A stretch of 64,000 nt of DNA. It comes from RYN-230 sp963844695 (lineage in GTDB: Bacteria; Actinomycetota; Actinomycetes; Streptosporangiales; Streptosporangiaceae). A model generated the notes under the pieces. That model made no database searches. It had not been told where the DNA came from and saw nothing but the letters and a program-made list of their open reading frames with translations. Within the stretch, counting starts at the first letter, position 1. Each line of letters opens with the position of its first letter. Shown one piece after another: positions 45,287-55,571 of this stretch. The translations under genes and the position numbers were made by a program. Location: assembly GCA_963844695.1 (NCBI GenBank), contig CAWJPL010000007.1, forward strand, positions 1 to 64,000. The letters run 5' to 3'.

Positions 45287-45729
45287 CGCAGACCCCACTT
45301 CTCAACGGACAGGACATCGGCCAGGCCGAGCACGCCACCCGGGCCGTCCTGGACCGGCTGCTAGCCCGGACCGGCACCTCGTTCCGTGGCTGGGTGATGC
45401 TTAACCAGCTCGCCGCCGCGGGCGGCGCGCTGGCTGAGGACGACCTGACCGGCCGGATCACCCACGGCCTCAAGATCGGCGAAGACGCGGTGCACGCGGC
45501 CGGCGCCGAGCTGGCCCGGCAGGGGCTGATCAGTCGTGCGCCCGCGGCGGAAGGCACGCAGGTCGCCCTCACGCCCGCCGGGGCGGCCAGCGTCGAGCAG
45601 ATCCAGGGCGGTATCGGCCAGGTCACCCAGCGCCTGTACGGCGGCCTGCCGGAGAGCGATCTGGCCATCGCGCACCGCGTGCTGGCTACCGTGACCGAGC
45701 GCGCCAACGCGGAGCTGGCCAGCGCCTAG
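45283..45729 (+). CDS. MarR-like winged-helix protein coupled to the MarR regulator
   Basis: A 148-residue protein with a weakly MarR-like plan: N-terminal helix TRAVLDRLLARTGTSFRGWV, central LAEDDLTGRITHGLKIGEDA, HAAGAELARQGLISRAPAAE as the recognition and following segment, and the wing TQVALTPAGAASVEQIQ. It lacks the DxRxxR wing motif. Its ATG overlaps the preceding stop by 4 bases, so both are made in similar amounts, and a heterodimer or a modulator role is possible. It could also be a target protein that is repressed by the first MarR protein. Confidence 0.75.
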   Translation: MTQTPLLNGQDIGQAEHATRAVLDRLLARTGTSFRGWVMLNQLAAAGGALAEDDLTGRITHGLKIGEDAVHAAGAELARQGLISRAPAAEGTQVALTPAGAASVEQIQGGIGQVTQRLYGGLPESDLAIAHRVLATVTERANAELASA

Positions 45730-45771
45730 CCACCCTGCGTCCGGCCGGCTGAACCGATCCTGGTGATCCGG

Positions 45772-46719
45772 CTAGGGGATGAGGGCGATCTTGCCCTGGG
45801 TGTGGCCTTCCATGATGCTGCGGTGGGCCTGCGACACCTCGGCGAGCGGGAAGCTCTGCGACACGTAGACCGTGAGCTTCCCGTCCTGGGCCAGCCGGGC
45901 CAGCTCCAGCCGGGCGGCGTCGCGGATCTCGGTCCCCGGGTCCGCGCCCGGCGCCCCGCCCAGCACCCTGATGCCGGTCTTGAGCCCGCGCTCGAACGAG
46001 ACGATGGTGGCGATCCGGGTCCGGTCTGGGACCAGCACGAACGAGACGTCCAGCGCCTCGTCCGTGCCCGCCAGGTCCAGCGCGGCCTCCACGCCGTCCG
46101 GCGCGGCCGCGCGGACCCGGTCCATCAGGCCTGACCCGTACTCGACGGGGATGGCGCCCAGCTGGCGGAGGAAGTCGTGCCGCGCGGGGAGGCCCGTGGC
46201 CACCACGGTGGCGCCGCGCTCCACCGCGAGCTGCACCGCCATGACGCCCACTCCCCCGGCCGCCCCGTGGATCAGCACGGTGTCGCCCACGCTCACGCCG
46301 GTGACCGCGAGCAGGTGCCAGGCGGTCACCCCGGCGACCATCAGCCCGGAGGCCTGGGCCCAGTCGAGCGTGTCCGGCTTCGGCACCAGCGCGGAGGCCG
46401 GCACCACGAGCTCGGCGGCGTAGGCGCCGGGCGCACGGTACGCGATGACCTCGTCACCGGCCCGGATCGGGCCGGCCGGGCCGGCCGCGCCGGGACCAGC
46501 CAGGGTGACCACGCCCGCGGCTTCGGAGCCCAGCCGCATCGGCAGCCGCTCCGGATCGGCGCCCATCGTCCCGCTGTAGACCTTGTAGTCAACCGGGTTG
46601 ACACCAGCCGCCCGGACCGCGATGAGCGCCTCGCCCGGACCGGGCTCGCCCGGCGCCTGATTGGCGATCTCCAGTACGTCGGGTCCACCAAACGCGGTCG
46701 CGACTACGACAGCTGACAT
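45772..46719 (-). CDS. Zinc-free NADPH:quinone oxidoreductase-like MDR protein
   Basis: A 315-residue medium-chain dehydrogenase/reductase. It opens MSAVVVATAFGGPDVLEIAN, has the GroES-like domain with VRAAGVNPVDYKVYSG, and the NADP-binding fold VLIHGAAGGVGVMAVQLAVE. The NPVDYK motif and the lack of zinc ligands place it with quinone oxidoreductases/enoyl reductases. It ends HRSIMEGHTQGKIALIP. Convergent with the MarR pair (stop 43 bases away), so it may be under that regulator only through a distant site. A role in redox handling of quinones or reactive enones is the general expectation. Confidence 0.88.
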   Translation of the reverse strand: MSAVVVATAFGGPDVLEIANQAPGEPGPGEALIAVRAAGVNPVDYKVYSGTMGADPERLPMRLGSEAAGVVTLAGPGAAGPAGPIRAGDEVIAYRAPGAYAAELVVPASALVPKPDTLDWAQASGLMVAGVTAWHLLAVTGVSVGDTVLIHGAAGGVGVMAVQLAVERGATVVATGLPARHDFLRQLGAIPVEYGSGLMDRVRAAAPDGVEAALDLAGTDEALDVSFVLVPDRTRIATIVSFERGLKTGIRVLGGAPGADPGTEIRDAARLELARLAQDGKLTVYVSQSFPLAEVSQAHRSIMEGHTQGKIALIP

Positions 46720-46817
46720 GTCAGCCCGATCCCCCCTTCGCTACCGCTTTAATCCCCCGGGATCATTCCCTCCGGCGCGCCCGCGAACCGATGACCCCGA
46801 CCGCCCGCCAGGCCAGG

Positions 46818-47045
46818 ATGGAACGGCATGACAACCCGGACCAAATCGACAGCACACTTCCGGCGGAACCAACCGAAAACGCGGACGCTACCGAGCCGAC
46901 CGACCCGATAGACAGAATGGAACCGGCCGACCCGATCGAGAGAATCGAGCCGGCCGAGCCAATGGACAGAATCGAGCCGCTCGACCCGATAGACAGGATC
47001 GAGCCGGCTGAAGCTGCGATGTGCAGACGACGGGCTGGCCGGTGA
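46818..47045 (+). CDS. Small DPIDRIEP-repeat hypothetical protein
   Basis: A 75-residue, very acidic and proline-rich protein. After MERHDNPDQIDSTLPAEPTE it contains five imperfect copies of a nine-residue unit (PIDRMEPAD, PIERIEPAE, PMDRIEPLD and so on), i.e. a 27-base DNA repeat. I have seen similar proteins in other actinobacterial genomes, annotated only as hypothetical. The ATG at 46818 follows AGGATGGAACGG poorly as a ribosome site; an upstream ATG at 46791 is also in frame. It is divergent from the quinone oxidoreductase gene. The opposite strand is also open, so coding is probable but not proven. Confidence 0.5.
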   Translation: MERHDNPDQIDSTLPAEPTENADATEPTDPIDRMEPADPIERIEPAEPMDRIEPLDPIDRIEPAEAAMCRRRAGR

Positions 47046-47141
47046 CGAGCCAGCGGACAGTGGCTTACGGATGCTCCGCATGACGGCATTGTCGCAGCCC
47101 CCGCCGATCACGCCTGGAAGCGGGACGCGCGAGACAACCCG

Positions 47142-47324
47142 TCAGATGGGGCGGCCCGTCGCAGCCTCGAGCGATTCGGGGTGCGCGCGACGGTAATGCT
47201 CGGTCAGGACCTCACTGGCCTGTCCGGGCTTGTGGGCGATGGTGCGCTGGCATATTTCGCAGCGCAGTACCGGGAGCTGAGTCACGGTAACGGGGTAGCG
47301 GGGCTTACTCATCTCACTGTCCAT
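47142..47324 (-). CDS. Small zinc-finger-like protein
   Basis: A 60-residue protein (from MDSEMSKPRY; a start at 47312 would give MSKPRYPVTV). The core is LRCEICQRTIAHKPGQASEV followed by LTEHYRRAHPES: C-x2-C and H-x4-H in a C2H2-like spacing, so a small zinc-binding knuckle is likely. Such proteins occur widely and without known role in actinobacteria. The next gene upstream is Tag, in the same direction and 33 bases away, which would allow co-transcription. Confidence 0.65.
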   Translation of the reverse strand: MDSEMSKPRYPVTVTQLPVLRCEICQRTIAHKPGQASEVLTEHYRRAHPESLEAATGRPI

Positions 47325-47384
47325 GATGCCAGATCTGGTCGCGTGCATCACCCCGCAACGCCGTTAAATACCAGCTCCCGGCCC

Positions 47385-48065
47385 CTAAGTCGGACAGACG
47401 GCGAGCGCCGGACAACTCGCGAGGTGATCATTTACCACGCCGGTAGCCTGCAGGAAGCTGTACGTGATCGTCGATCCGACGAAGGTGAAGCCACGCCGCT
47501 TCAGGTCCTTGCTGAGCCGGTCGGACAGCTCGGTCCGGGCGGGCAGTTCGGCCACGCTGCGGGGGCGGTTGACCAGCGGCGTGCCGTCCACCCAGGCCCA
47601 CAGGTAGCTGGCGAACGACCCGTGCTCCTGCTGGGTGGCCAGGAAGGCCCGGGCGTTGCGCACCGTGCCCGCCACCTTGAGCCGGTTGCGCACGATGCCC
47701 GGGTCGGCCAGCAACTCCGCCAGCTTCGCGTCGTCGTAGCGGACGATCAGCTCCGGGTCGAAGCCGTCGAGCGCGCGGCGGTAGTTGCCCCGCTTGCCGA
47801 GGATGGTGGACCAGGACAGCCCGGCCTGCGCGCCCTCGAGGAGCAGCATCTCGAACAGGTAGCGGTCGTCCCGGGACGGGCGGCCCCACTCGTCGTCGTG
47901 GTAGGCACGCATCGCGTCCGAGCCCTCGGCCCAGTCGCAGCGGCGCAGTGCGCCCGGCTGGGCTTCTGGTTCTGGCACCTGGGGTTCGGGCCCGTCAGCT
48001 CCGGGCGCGTCGGGTTCGTCCATCGGGCCCAGCGTCCCACGCGCCACCGACACCCCGCGGGTCAT
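47385..48065 (-). CDS. tag: DNA-3-methyladenine glycosylase I
   Basis: A 226-residue protein with the Tag family motifs: RCDWAEGSDAMRAYHDDEWG near residue 40, FEMLLLEGAQAGLSWSTILG, and RAFLATQQEHGSFASYLWAW. The zinc-binding Cys and His residues of Tag fit C in RRCDWA and the C-terminal NDHLASCPA. It removes 3-methyladenine from alkylated DNA. The start ATG 48065 overlaps the oxidoreductase stop (ATGA), giving an N-terminal 35-residue Pro/Ala/Glu-rich extension that E. coli Tag lacks; an internal ATG at 48023 is possible. Confidence 0.9.
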   Translation of the reverse strand: MTRGVSVARGTLGPMDEPDAPGADGPEPQVPEPEAQPGALRRCDWAEGSDAMRAYHDDEWGRPSRDDRYLFEMLLLEGAQAGLSWSTILGKRGNYRRALDGFDPELIVRYDDAKLAELLADPGIVRNRLKVAGTVRNARAFLATQQEHGSFASYLWAWVDGTPLVNRPRSVAELPARTELSDRLSKDLKRRGFTFVGSTITYSFLQATGVVNDHLASCPALAVCPT

Positions 48066-49225
48066 CCCTCGGTCTGGCCGTCCCCGGCTGGCGCCCCGGC
48101 GCTGGCAGGCGGCACCCCCAGCATCTCCGCGAACCGGGCCACCATCATGTCCCGGCCCTTGAGCTCGGCCACCGTGGCCGGCGGGAGGAGGTCCTCGGTG
48201 CCGGGCCGCTGGCCCGAGCCGCCCTCCGGGCCGATCGGCACGACGATGCCGGCGGGCGCGGCCTCGTACCGGCTGAGCTCCACGCCGCCGTCCGCACCGG
48301 ATCCCGCGGCGATCAGCTTCCGGATGTTCTCGGCCACGATCGTGGCCTGCCGGGCTGCCGCACCCGCCACCTTCCGGTCGGCGGTGGACACGTCCCCCAG
48401 CGCGAACACCCGGTCCTGGCCCGCGACCTGCAGCGTCGGTGAGACGTCGATCAGCCCGTCTGGCCCGCGGGCCCCGGCCAGGCCGCCAGCCAGGTAGTCG
48501 CTGACCGGGATGACGCCGTAGCAGCGGAACCAGATATCGGCGGTGACTTCGGTCCCGGCCTGAGTCGCCACGGTGAAGGTCGCCAGCTCGCCCGGCTCGA
48601 CGGGCGGCTCGGCCCGCAACGGGCTGCCCAGCAGCAGTCGCACGCCCAGGTCCCCGAGCTGGCGGCGCAGCTCCGCCCGCAGGTCCGGCCGGAACGGCCC
48701 GCCGAGCACGTCGTCGGCCACATCGACCAGCGTCACCTGCTTGGCGGGCCAGGCCGCCTTGATCTCGCCGGCCAGCTCGATGCCGACCGCCCCGGCGCCG
48801 ACCAGCAGTACCCGGGCCGCCGCGGCCAGCGCGGCGTGGGTGCCGAGCGTCTTCTCGTGCGCGTCCACGGTCCGGTCCAGGTCGCTCTTGGCCGGGAACG
48901 GGTAGGTGGACCCGGTGGCCAGCACGATGTAGTCGGCGGGCAGTTCCTCGCCGGAGGCCAGCACCACCCGGCCCGCGTCCACCTTCGCGGCCCGGTCCTG
49001 GATCACCCGGCCGCGGCTGAGCAGCCTGCCGTAGGGCAGGTAGATCCGCGGCAGCCAGGAAGGGTCCACCAGCGCGCGCAGCGCGGCGACGTTATGCACG
49101 AACGCGTCTTTCGGCTCGACCAGCACGACCGACGCCACGTCGTCGAGCGACTTGGCCACGTTGATCCCGCCGTATCCGCCGCCGATGACGACGACGGCCG
49201 GCTGGGCCGGCGAAGGCTCGCTCAT
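48062..49225 (-). CDS. FAD/NAD(P)-dependent oxidoreductase (AIF/FSP1-NDH2-like)
   Basis: A 387-residue two-dinucleotide-binding flavoprotein. VVVIGGGYGGINVAKSLDDV binds FAD, VLLVGAGAVGIELAGEIKAA binds NAD(P)H, and DRVFALGDVST is the second FAD site. The sequence resembles the AIF/FSP1 branch near type II NADH dehydrogenases more than classical Ndh; membrane anchors are not visible. The divergent MarR gene and the inverted repeat between them suggest repression by that regulator, as for quinone- or thiol-stress reductases. Stop overlaps tag. Confidence 0.87.
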   Translation of the reverse strand: MSEPSPAQPAVVVIGGGYGGINVAKSLDDVASVVLVEPKDAFVHNVAALRALVDPSWLPRIYLPYGRLLSRGRVIQDRAAKVDAGRVVLASGEELPADYIVLATGSTYPFPAKSDLDRTVDAHEKTLGTHAALAAAARVLLVGAGAVGIELAGEIKAAWPAKQVTLVDVADDVLGGPFRPDLRAELRRQLGDLGVRLLLGSPLRAEPPVEPGELATFTVATQAGTEVTADIWFRCYGVIPVSDYLAGGLAGARGPDGLIDVSPTLQVAGQDRVFALGDVSTADRKVAGAAARQATIVAENIRKLIAAGSGADGGVELSRYEAAPAGIVVPIGPEGGSGQRPGTEDLLPPATVAELKGRDMMVARFAEMLGVPPASAGAPAGDGQTEG

Positions 49226-49303
49226 CTGAACTCCTGTTCCTGGCTGCTCAGGCCTGGGCGCACTGTCGTGTCTATCGGCGGTGCGTCAATGACGGTCCAT
49301 CTA

Positions 49304-49318
49304 TTCTGTATCACAGAA
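49304..49318. promoter_or_regulatory. MarR-type operator between the oxidoreductase and marR
   Basis: TTCTGTATCACAGAA is a perfect inverted repeat (TTCTGT/ACAGAA, centre ATC), 79 bases upstream of the oxidoreductase start and 54 upstream of the MarR start. TAGGCT at 49360-49365 is a likely -10 element 6 bases before the MarR ATG. Confidence 0.6.
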
Positions 49319-49371
49319 CATCTGTCATGCAACTCATCGGCAATCCAGCTCGTCTGGGGTAGGCTCGTGAC

Positions 49372-49989
49372 ATGGCAGCGCCCCGTGGATTCCTGGCCGG
49401 AACCGGGGCGGCCCGCGCCCCGGCGGCGGACACGGCGGCCGGTACCCCGGCTCCGGACGCGGCGGACTGCGCCCTCAGCAACGACCTGGGCTGGGCGCTC
49501 GGCGTGGTCTTCCGCGGCTACGTCAAGGCCACCCACGAGGCCCTGGCCGACCTGCCCGGCGGCCCCCGCGGCTATCAGGTGCTCGCCGCGGCCGACGGGG
49601 ATGAGCACGGCAGCCAGCTGGCCCTGGCCCAGCACCTGGGCGTGGACCGCACGGTCATGACCTACCTGCTCGACGACCTCGAGGCCGCCGGGCTCATCGA
49701 GCGCCGCCCGGACCCCGCTGACCGCCGGGCCCGGCGCATCGTGGCCACCCCGGACGGCCGCAGCTGCCTGACCCGCCTGGACGCGCGGCTGCGCGCCGCC
49801 GAGGAGCAGCTGCTCAGCGGCCTGGACACCGGGCAGGACCGCCAGGCGTTCCGCACCCTGCTGCGCCGGCTGGCCCTGCACGCCGGCGCGGGTGAGCCGG
49901 CCGGCACGGCGTGCGACGCGGCTGCGGACGTGGCCCGGATGAGCGGCCCCGCGGGCCGGACGCCGCCGGGCCCGCAGCTGCGGCGTTAG
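49372..49989 (+). CDS. MarR-family transcriptional regulator
   Basis: A 205-residue MarR protein with a 35-residue Ala/Pro-rich N-terminal extension. The body has LGWALGVVFRGYVKATHEAL, the recognition section LALAQHLGVDRTVMTYLLDD then LEAAGLIERRPDPADRRARR, and the wing IVATPDGRSCLTRL. It sits divergent from the AIF-like reductase with a palindrome between, and likely represses it. The downstream cupin gene starts 11 bases later, so the regulator may be co-transcribed with it. Confidence 0.88.
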   Translation: MAAPRGFLAGTGAARAPAADTAAGTPAPDAADCALSNDLGWALGVVFRGYVKATHEALADLPGGPRGYQVLAAADGDEHGSQLALAQHLGVDRTVMTYLLDDLEAAGLIERRPDPADRRARRIVATPDGRSCLTRLDARLRAAEEQLLSGLDTGQDRQAFRTLLRRLALHAGAGEPAGTACDAAADVARMSGPAGRTPPGPQLRR

Positions 49990-50000
49990 TCTCACGGAGC

Positions 50001-50363
50001 ATGACGGAGCGGATCTACGTGGGGAACGCGGCCACTGACGCGCCAGCCGGCCGCGGCTGGCTGCTCGGGCACTTCCAGCCGCCCGCCGACCCCCGGCGCA
50101 GCGACGACGTCGAGATCAAGTGGGCCATCCATCCCCGTGACGACCGGCGCCCGCAGTGGGTCACCGGCGAGCGGCGCTCGGCGGCGATCTTCCTGGTCAG
50201 CGGCCGGTTCCGGGTCGAGCTACCGGACCGCAGCGTGCTGCTCGCCGAGCAGGGCGACTACGTGGTGTTCCACGGCGTGGACCATTGCTGGCACGCCGAG
50301 GAGGCGTCGGTCGTGCTGGCGGTCCGCTGGCCCTCCGTCCCGGGGTACTCCATCGCCCCGTAG
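50001..50363 (+). CDS. Cupin-fold protein
   Basis: A 120-residue single cupin-like domain: RGWLLGHFQPPADPRRSDDV, VEIKWAIHPRDDRRPQWV, then AAIFLVSGRFRVELPDRSVL and GDYVVFHGVDHCWHAEEASV, where the last histidines would be metal ligands. Proteins of this type are sometimes annotated as signal peptidase I-related or cupins; no substrate can be given. It follows the MarR gene by 11 bases and precedes the SDR gene by 25. Confidence 0.7.
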   Translation: MTERIYVGNAATDAPAGRGWLLGHFQPPADPRRSDDVEIKWAIHPRDDRRPQWVTGERRSAAIFLVSGRFRVELPDRSVLLAEQGDYVVFHGVDHCWHAEEASVVLAVRWPSVPGYSIAP

Positions 50364-50388
50364 CAGAAGCCGTCCCTCAGGAGGAAGT

Positions 50389-51150
50389 GTGCGGGTACTG
50401 GAGCGTTTCGCGCTGGACGGCCGCAAGGCCGTGGTCACAGGCGGAAATCAGGGCCTGGGCAAGGCGTTTGCCGCCGCCCTGGCGGAGGCCGGCGCCGACG
50501 TCATGATCGTGGCCCGGGACACCGCGCGGAACGCGGCGGCCGCCCGGGACCTGAACAGCCAGGGCCTGGCGGTGTCCGCGCTCGACGCGGATCTCACCCG
50601 CGACGCGGACGCCGCCATGGACGCCGCAGCCCGGGAGCTCGGCGGGCTGGACATCCTGGTCAACAACGCCGGTGTCTGCTTCCACGGCGAGTCGTGGCAG
50701 GTCAGCGACCAGGAGTGGGACGACGTGTTCGACCTGAACGTCCGGGCGCTGTGGCGGTGCAGCCGGGCCGCCGGCCGGCACATGGCCGAGGGCGGCGGTG
50801 GCTCGATCATCAACGTCGGCTCCATCTCCGGGATGATCGTGAACCGCCCGCAGTGGCAGCCCGCCTACAACGCGTCCAAGGCCGCGGTGCACCAGCTGAC
50901 CAAGTCGCTGGCCGCGGAGTGGGCCGGGCTGGGCATCCGGGTCAACGCGATCGCGCCCGGCTACGTCAAGACCGAGATGGCCCCGGTGGACCGCCCGGAG
51001 TTCCGGCGGCACTGGATCGAGGACACGCCGCAGCAGCGCTACGCACTGCCCGAAGAGATCGCCCCGAGCGTGGTCTTCCTGGCCAGCCCCGCCTCGTCCT
51101 TCATGACCGGCTCGGTTCTCGTCATCGACGGGGGCTACACGCTCTGGTGA
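50389..51150 (+). CDS. Short-chain dehydrogenase/reductase
   Basis: A 253-residue classical SDR. NAD(P) binding at VVTGGNQGLGKAFAAALAEA, NNAG in DILVNNAGVCFHGESWQV, catalytic Ser in IINVGSISGMIVNRPQWQPA, YxxxK as AYNASKAAVHQL, and terminal GYVKTEMAPVD and GSVLVIDGGYTLW. The GTG at 50389 has AGGAGG five bases upstream; GTG 50387 is out of frame. PQWQPAYNASK resembles D-threitol/sorbitol-type dehydrogenases such as GatD, so a sugar alcohol may be the substrate. Linked to the MarR-cupin pair. Confidence 0.88.
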   Translation: MRVLERFALDGRKAVVTGGNQGLGKAFAAALAEAGADVMIVARDTARNAAAARDLNSQGLAVSALDADLTRDADAAMDAAARELGGLDILVNNAGVCFHGESWQVSDQEWDDVFDLNVRALWRCSRAAGRHMAEGGGGSIINVGSISGMIVNRPQWQPAYNASKAAVHQLTKSLAAEWAGLGIRVNAIAPGYVKTEMAPVDRPEFRRHWIEDTPQQRYALPEEIAPSVVFLASPASSFMTGSVLVIDGGYTLW

Positions 51151-51187
51151 CTTAAATTCGCCGCAACGAAAACCCGCGCGGCGCCGG

Positions 51188-52432
51188 TCACGTCCGCCCG
51201 TCCCGAGCCTCCCCGGCGCCGCCCCCGCCGGCACTGCCACCCCCACCGGCCCCGTCCGCGGCGTCGGCCGCGGCGTTCACCGCCTCGCCCGCCACCCCTG
51301 CCGCCGCGGCCATGGGATCGGTGTCCTGCCAGATCTCCCGGACCACGACCTGGATGGCCCCGGCCGCCGGGATGGCCAGCAACGCGCCGACGAACGCGCC
51401 GAAGATCCCGCCGATCCAGCTGCCGATCTCCCCGCCGAACAGGATGGACAGCAGGACCAGCAGCGGGTTGACCCGGACGGTGCGGCTCATCACGACCGGG
51501 TTCAGCACGTGGTTCTCGACCTGGGTGTAGACGAGGAACACGACCAGGGTGATGATCCCGGCGCTGAGCGAGTGAGCCGCCGCGAACAGCACGGTGGGGA
51601 TCCCGGCCAGTGCCCCGCCGATCATCGGCAGGAAGTCCACCAGGGCCACCCACAACGCCCAGAGGAACGGGAACGGCACGCCGACCACCACCAGCGTGAC
51701 GAACACGACCAGCCCGGCGATGACCGAGGTGAGGACGTTGCCGAGCATGTAACCGGTGACTGACCGGTTGACCTCGTGCGCCACCCGGGAGTACCGGGTC
51801 GCGCGCTCCGGGGCCATGGCACCCAGCAGCCCGGTGCGCATCTTCGGCCCCTCCAGGAGCAGGAGCAGCACCAGGACGAAGATGGTGAACAGCTCCAGCA
51901 GCAGCGTGAGCGCGCCCTCGCCCAGGCTCAGCGCGGGCTTAGCCAGGCCCTCGCCGAAGCTGACCAGCTTGGGTGCGTTCTTGTTCACCCAGGCCGTGAC
52001 GTGGTACCGGCGCACCAGATCGCCGATCCAGCCGCGGCCATTCTTCGCGTCACCCACGTAGACCGGCAGCTTCTGGGCCAGGTGACTGATCCCGTTGGCC
52101 AGCGGGACGCCGAAGGCGATGGCCAGGCCGACGAAGACGATGAGCGCCCACAGCGTGACCACGGCCACCGCCCAGCCCCGCCGCTTGATCTTCCAGCGCT
52201 GCAGCGCCACCACGGCCGGGTTCAGGATCACCGCGACGAAGGCCGCCACGATGATCAGGAGGATGACGTCCTTGAGCCGGTAGACGACCTTCCCGAGCAG
52301 GTAGACGACGACCACGACGAGGACCGTGGTCAGGATGGCCGGCAGCGGGATACCCCGGAGCCGCGCGGCGGCCCACAGGCGGTCGCGCCGGGTCCGGGGT
52401 GGTGGCGCGTTGTTGCTCACCCGGCCCATCAT
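51188..52432 (-). CDS. AI-2E family transporter
   Basis: A 414-residue membrane protein with eight helices in the AI-2E/YdiK arrangement: ILTTVLVVVVVYLLGKVVYR, DVILLIIVAAFVAVILNPAV, VVTLWALIVFVGLAIAFGVP, a long soluble loop, then LFTIFVLVLLLLLEGPKMRT and GNVLTSVIAGLVVFVTLVVV, with ALVDFLPMIGGALAGIPTVL and YTQVENHVLNPVVMSRTVRV. Family members export autoinducer-2 or act as sodium/proton antiporters. The start may be either ATG of the pair at 52432/52429. The C-terminal 35 residues are Gly/Ala/Asp-rich. It lies alone, facing away from pgm. Confidence 0.88.
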   Translation of the reverse strand: MMGRVSNNAPPPRTRRDRLWAAARLRGIPLPAILTTVLVVVVVYLLGKVVYRLKDVILLIIVAAFVAVILNPAVVALQRWKIKRRGWAVAVVTLWALIVFVGLAIAFGVPLANGISHLAQKLPVYVGDAKNGRGWIGDLVRRYHVTAWVNKNAPKLVSFGEGLAKPALSLGEGALTLLLELFTIFVLVLLLLLEGPKMRTGLLGAMAPERATRYSRVAHEVNRSVTGYMLGNVLTSVIAGLVVFVTLVVVGVPFPFLWALWVALVDFLPMIGGALAGIPTVLFAAAHSLSAGIITLVVFLVYTQVENHVLNPVVMSRTVRVNPLLVLLSILFGGEIGSWIGGIFGAFVGALLAIPAAGAIQVVVREIWQDTDPMAAAAGVAGEAVNAAADAADGAGGGGSAGGGGAGEARDGRT

Positions 52433-52672
52433 TGCAGCCCGCTTTGCCCGATCGTGATCACCTCCGCGAGACGGGCATTTCCGGGGCGCGCCGGCCATAG
52501 CGGCCGGCGCCGATTACCGGAACACTTGATGAACAGAAGACTCGACGCCGCGAAGCTGGGCACTGACGCCATCGAGGGCTGCGTTGGCCCAGTGGTGGAT
52601 GCCCGGATCGCGGCGTCTCGTGGTGAGATGCATGGGGTTGGGCACATTGTGGGTGAGGAGCTGACGTTGCGG

Positions 52673-54322
<1,650 letters not shown>

Positions 54323-54332
54323 GGGGTGGGAG

Positions 54333-55571
54333 ATGGCAGATCAGCGAGTTCTGGGCATCGTGCTGGCGGGCGGGGCCGGTAAACGGCTGGCGCCGCTGAC
54401 GGCGGACCGGGCTAAACCGGCGGTGCCGTTCGGCGGCATGTACCGGCTGGTCGACTTCGCACTGTCCAACCTGGTCAACGCCGGGATCTTGCGAATCGCC
54501 GTGCTCACCCAGTACAAGAGCCACAGCCTGGACCGGCACATCTCCACCACCTGGCGGATGAGCACGCTGCTCGGCAACTACATCACGCCCGTGCCGGCCC
54601 AGCAGCGTCTCGGCCCGCACTGGTACACCGGGTCGGCCGACGCGATCTACCAGTCCCTGAACCTGATCTACGACGAGAAGCCCGACCTCGTCATCGTGTT
54701 CGGCGCGGATCACGTCTACCGGATGGACCCGCGGCAGATGCTCGACGAGCACTGCCAGCACAGTGCCGGGGTCACCGTCGCCGCCATCCCGGTGCCGCGG
54801 ATGGAGGCCACCGCGTTCGGCGTGATCCAGGCCGGCTCCGACGGGCACACGCTCGAGGCCTTCCTGGAGAAGCCGGCTGACCCGCCGTCGCTGCCCGGAC
54901 GGCCCGACGAGGCTTACGCGTCGATGGGCAACTACCTGTTCTCCACCGACGTGCTGGTCGAGGCGCTGCGCGAGGACGCGGCGAACCCGAACAGCCGCCA
55001 CGACATGGGCGGCGACATCATCCCGATGCTGGTGGACCAGGGCTGCGCGCACGTCTACGACTTCATGACCAACAAGGTGCCCGGAGCGAGTGACCGTGAC
55101 GCCGGGTACTGGCGCGACGTCGGCACGCTGGACTCCTACTTCGAGTCGCACATGGACCTGTGCGCCATCCACCCCGTCTTCAATCTCTATAACGCCCGGT
55201 GGCCGATCCTGACCAACGTGCCGAGCCTTCCCCCGGCGAAGTTCGTGCACGACTCCGGCGACCGGGTCGGCCGCGCGATCGACAGCCTGGTCAGCAACGG
55301 CGTCATCGTGTCCGGCGGGCTGGTCCGCGAATCCGTGCTCTCCCCCGGCGTGCGGGTCAACAGCTGGTTAACCGTCGAACGGTCGGTGATCCTGCACAAC
55401 ACGATCATCGGCCGGCACGCGGTGATCAGGGACGCCATCCTGGACAAGAACGTCGTCGTGCCCGAGGGCGTCACGATCGGCGTGGACAAGGACCATGACC
55501 GGGAGCGCGGCTTCGCGGTCTCCGACGGCGGCATCACCGTGGTCGGCAAGAGCCAGAAAGTGACGGTGTGA
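54333..55571 (+). CDS. glgC: Glucose-1-phosphate adenylyltransferase
   Basis: A 412-residue ADP-glucose pyrophosphorylase. It begins VLGIVLAGGAGKRLAPLTAD then RAKPAVPFGGMYRLVDFALS, with GTADAIYQ-type motif as TGSADAIYQSLNLIYDEKPD, FGADHVYRMDPRQML, FLEKPADPP and the C-terminal left-handed helix region SWLTVERSVILHNTIIGRHA. All known catalytic parts are present. It makes ADP-glucose from the product of Pgm. The stop overlaps the next gene (GTGA). Regulation by metabolites is known for the family. Confidence 0.95.
   Translation: MADQRVLGIVLAGGAGKRLAPLTADRAKPAVPFGGMYRLVDFALSNLVNAGILRIAVLTQYKSHSLDRHISTTWRMSTLLGNYITPVPAQQRLGPHWYTGSADAIYQSLNLIYDEKPDLVIVFGADHVYRMDPRQMLDEHCQHSAGVTVAAIPVPRMEATAFGVIQAGSDGHTLEAFLEKPADPPSLPGRPDEAYASMGNYLFSTDVLVEALREDAANPNSRHDMGGDIIPMLVDQGCAHVYDFMTNKVPGASDRDAGYWRDVGTLDSYFESHMDLCAIHPVFNLYNARWPILTNVPSLPPAKFVHDSGDRVGRAIDSLVSNGVIVSGGLVRESVLSPGVRVNSWLTVERSVILHNTIIGRHAVIRDAILDKNVVVPEGVTIGVDKDHDRERGFAVSDGGITVVGKSQKVTV

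Noticed and set aside
46763..47089. Minus-strand repeat protein (GSAGSILSI units) opposite the DPIDRIEP protein
   Set aside because: The plus-strand reading resembles proteins I recall from other actinobacteria; the minus-strand one does not.
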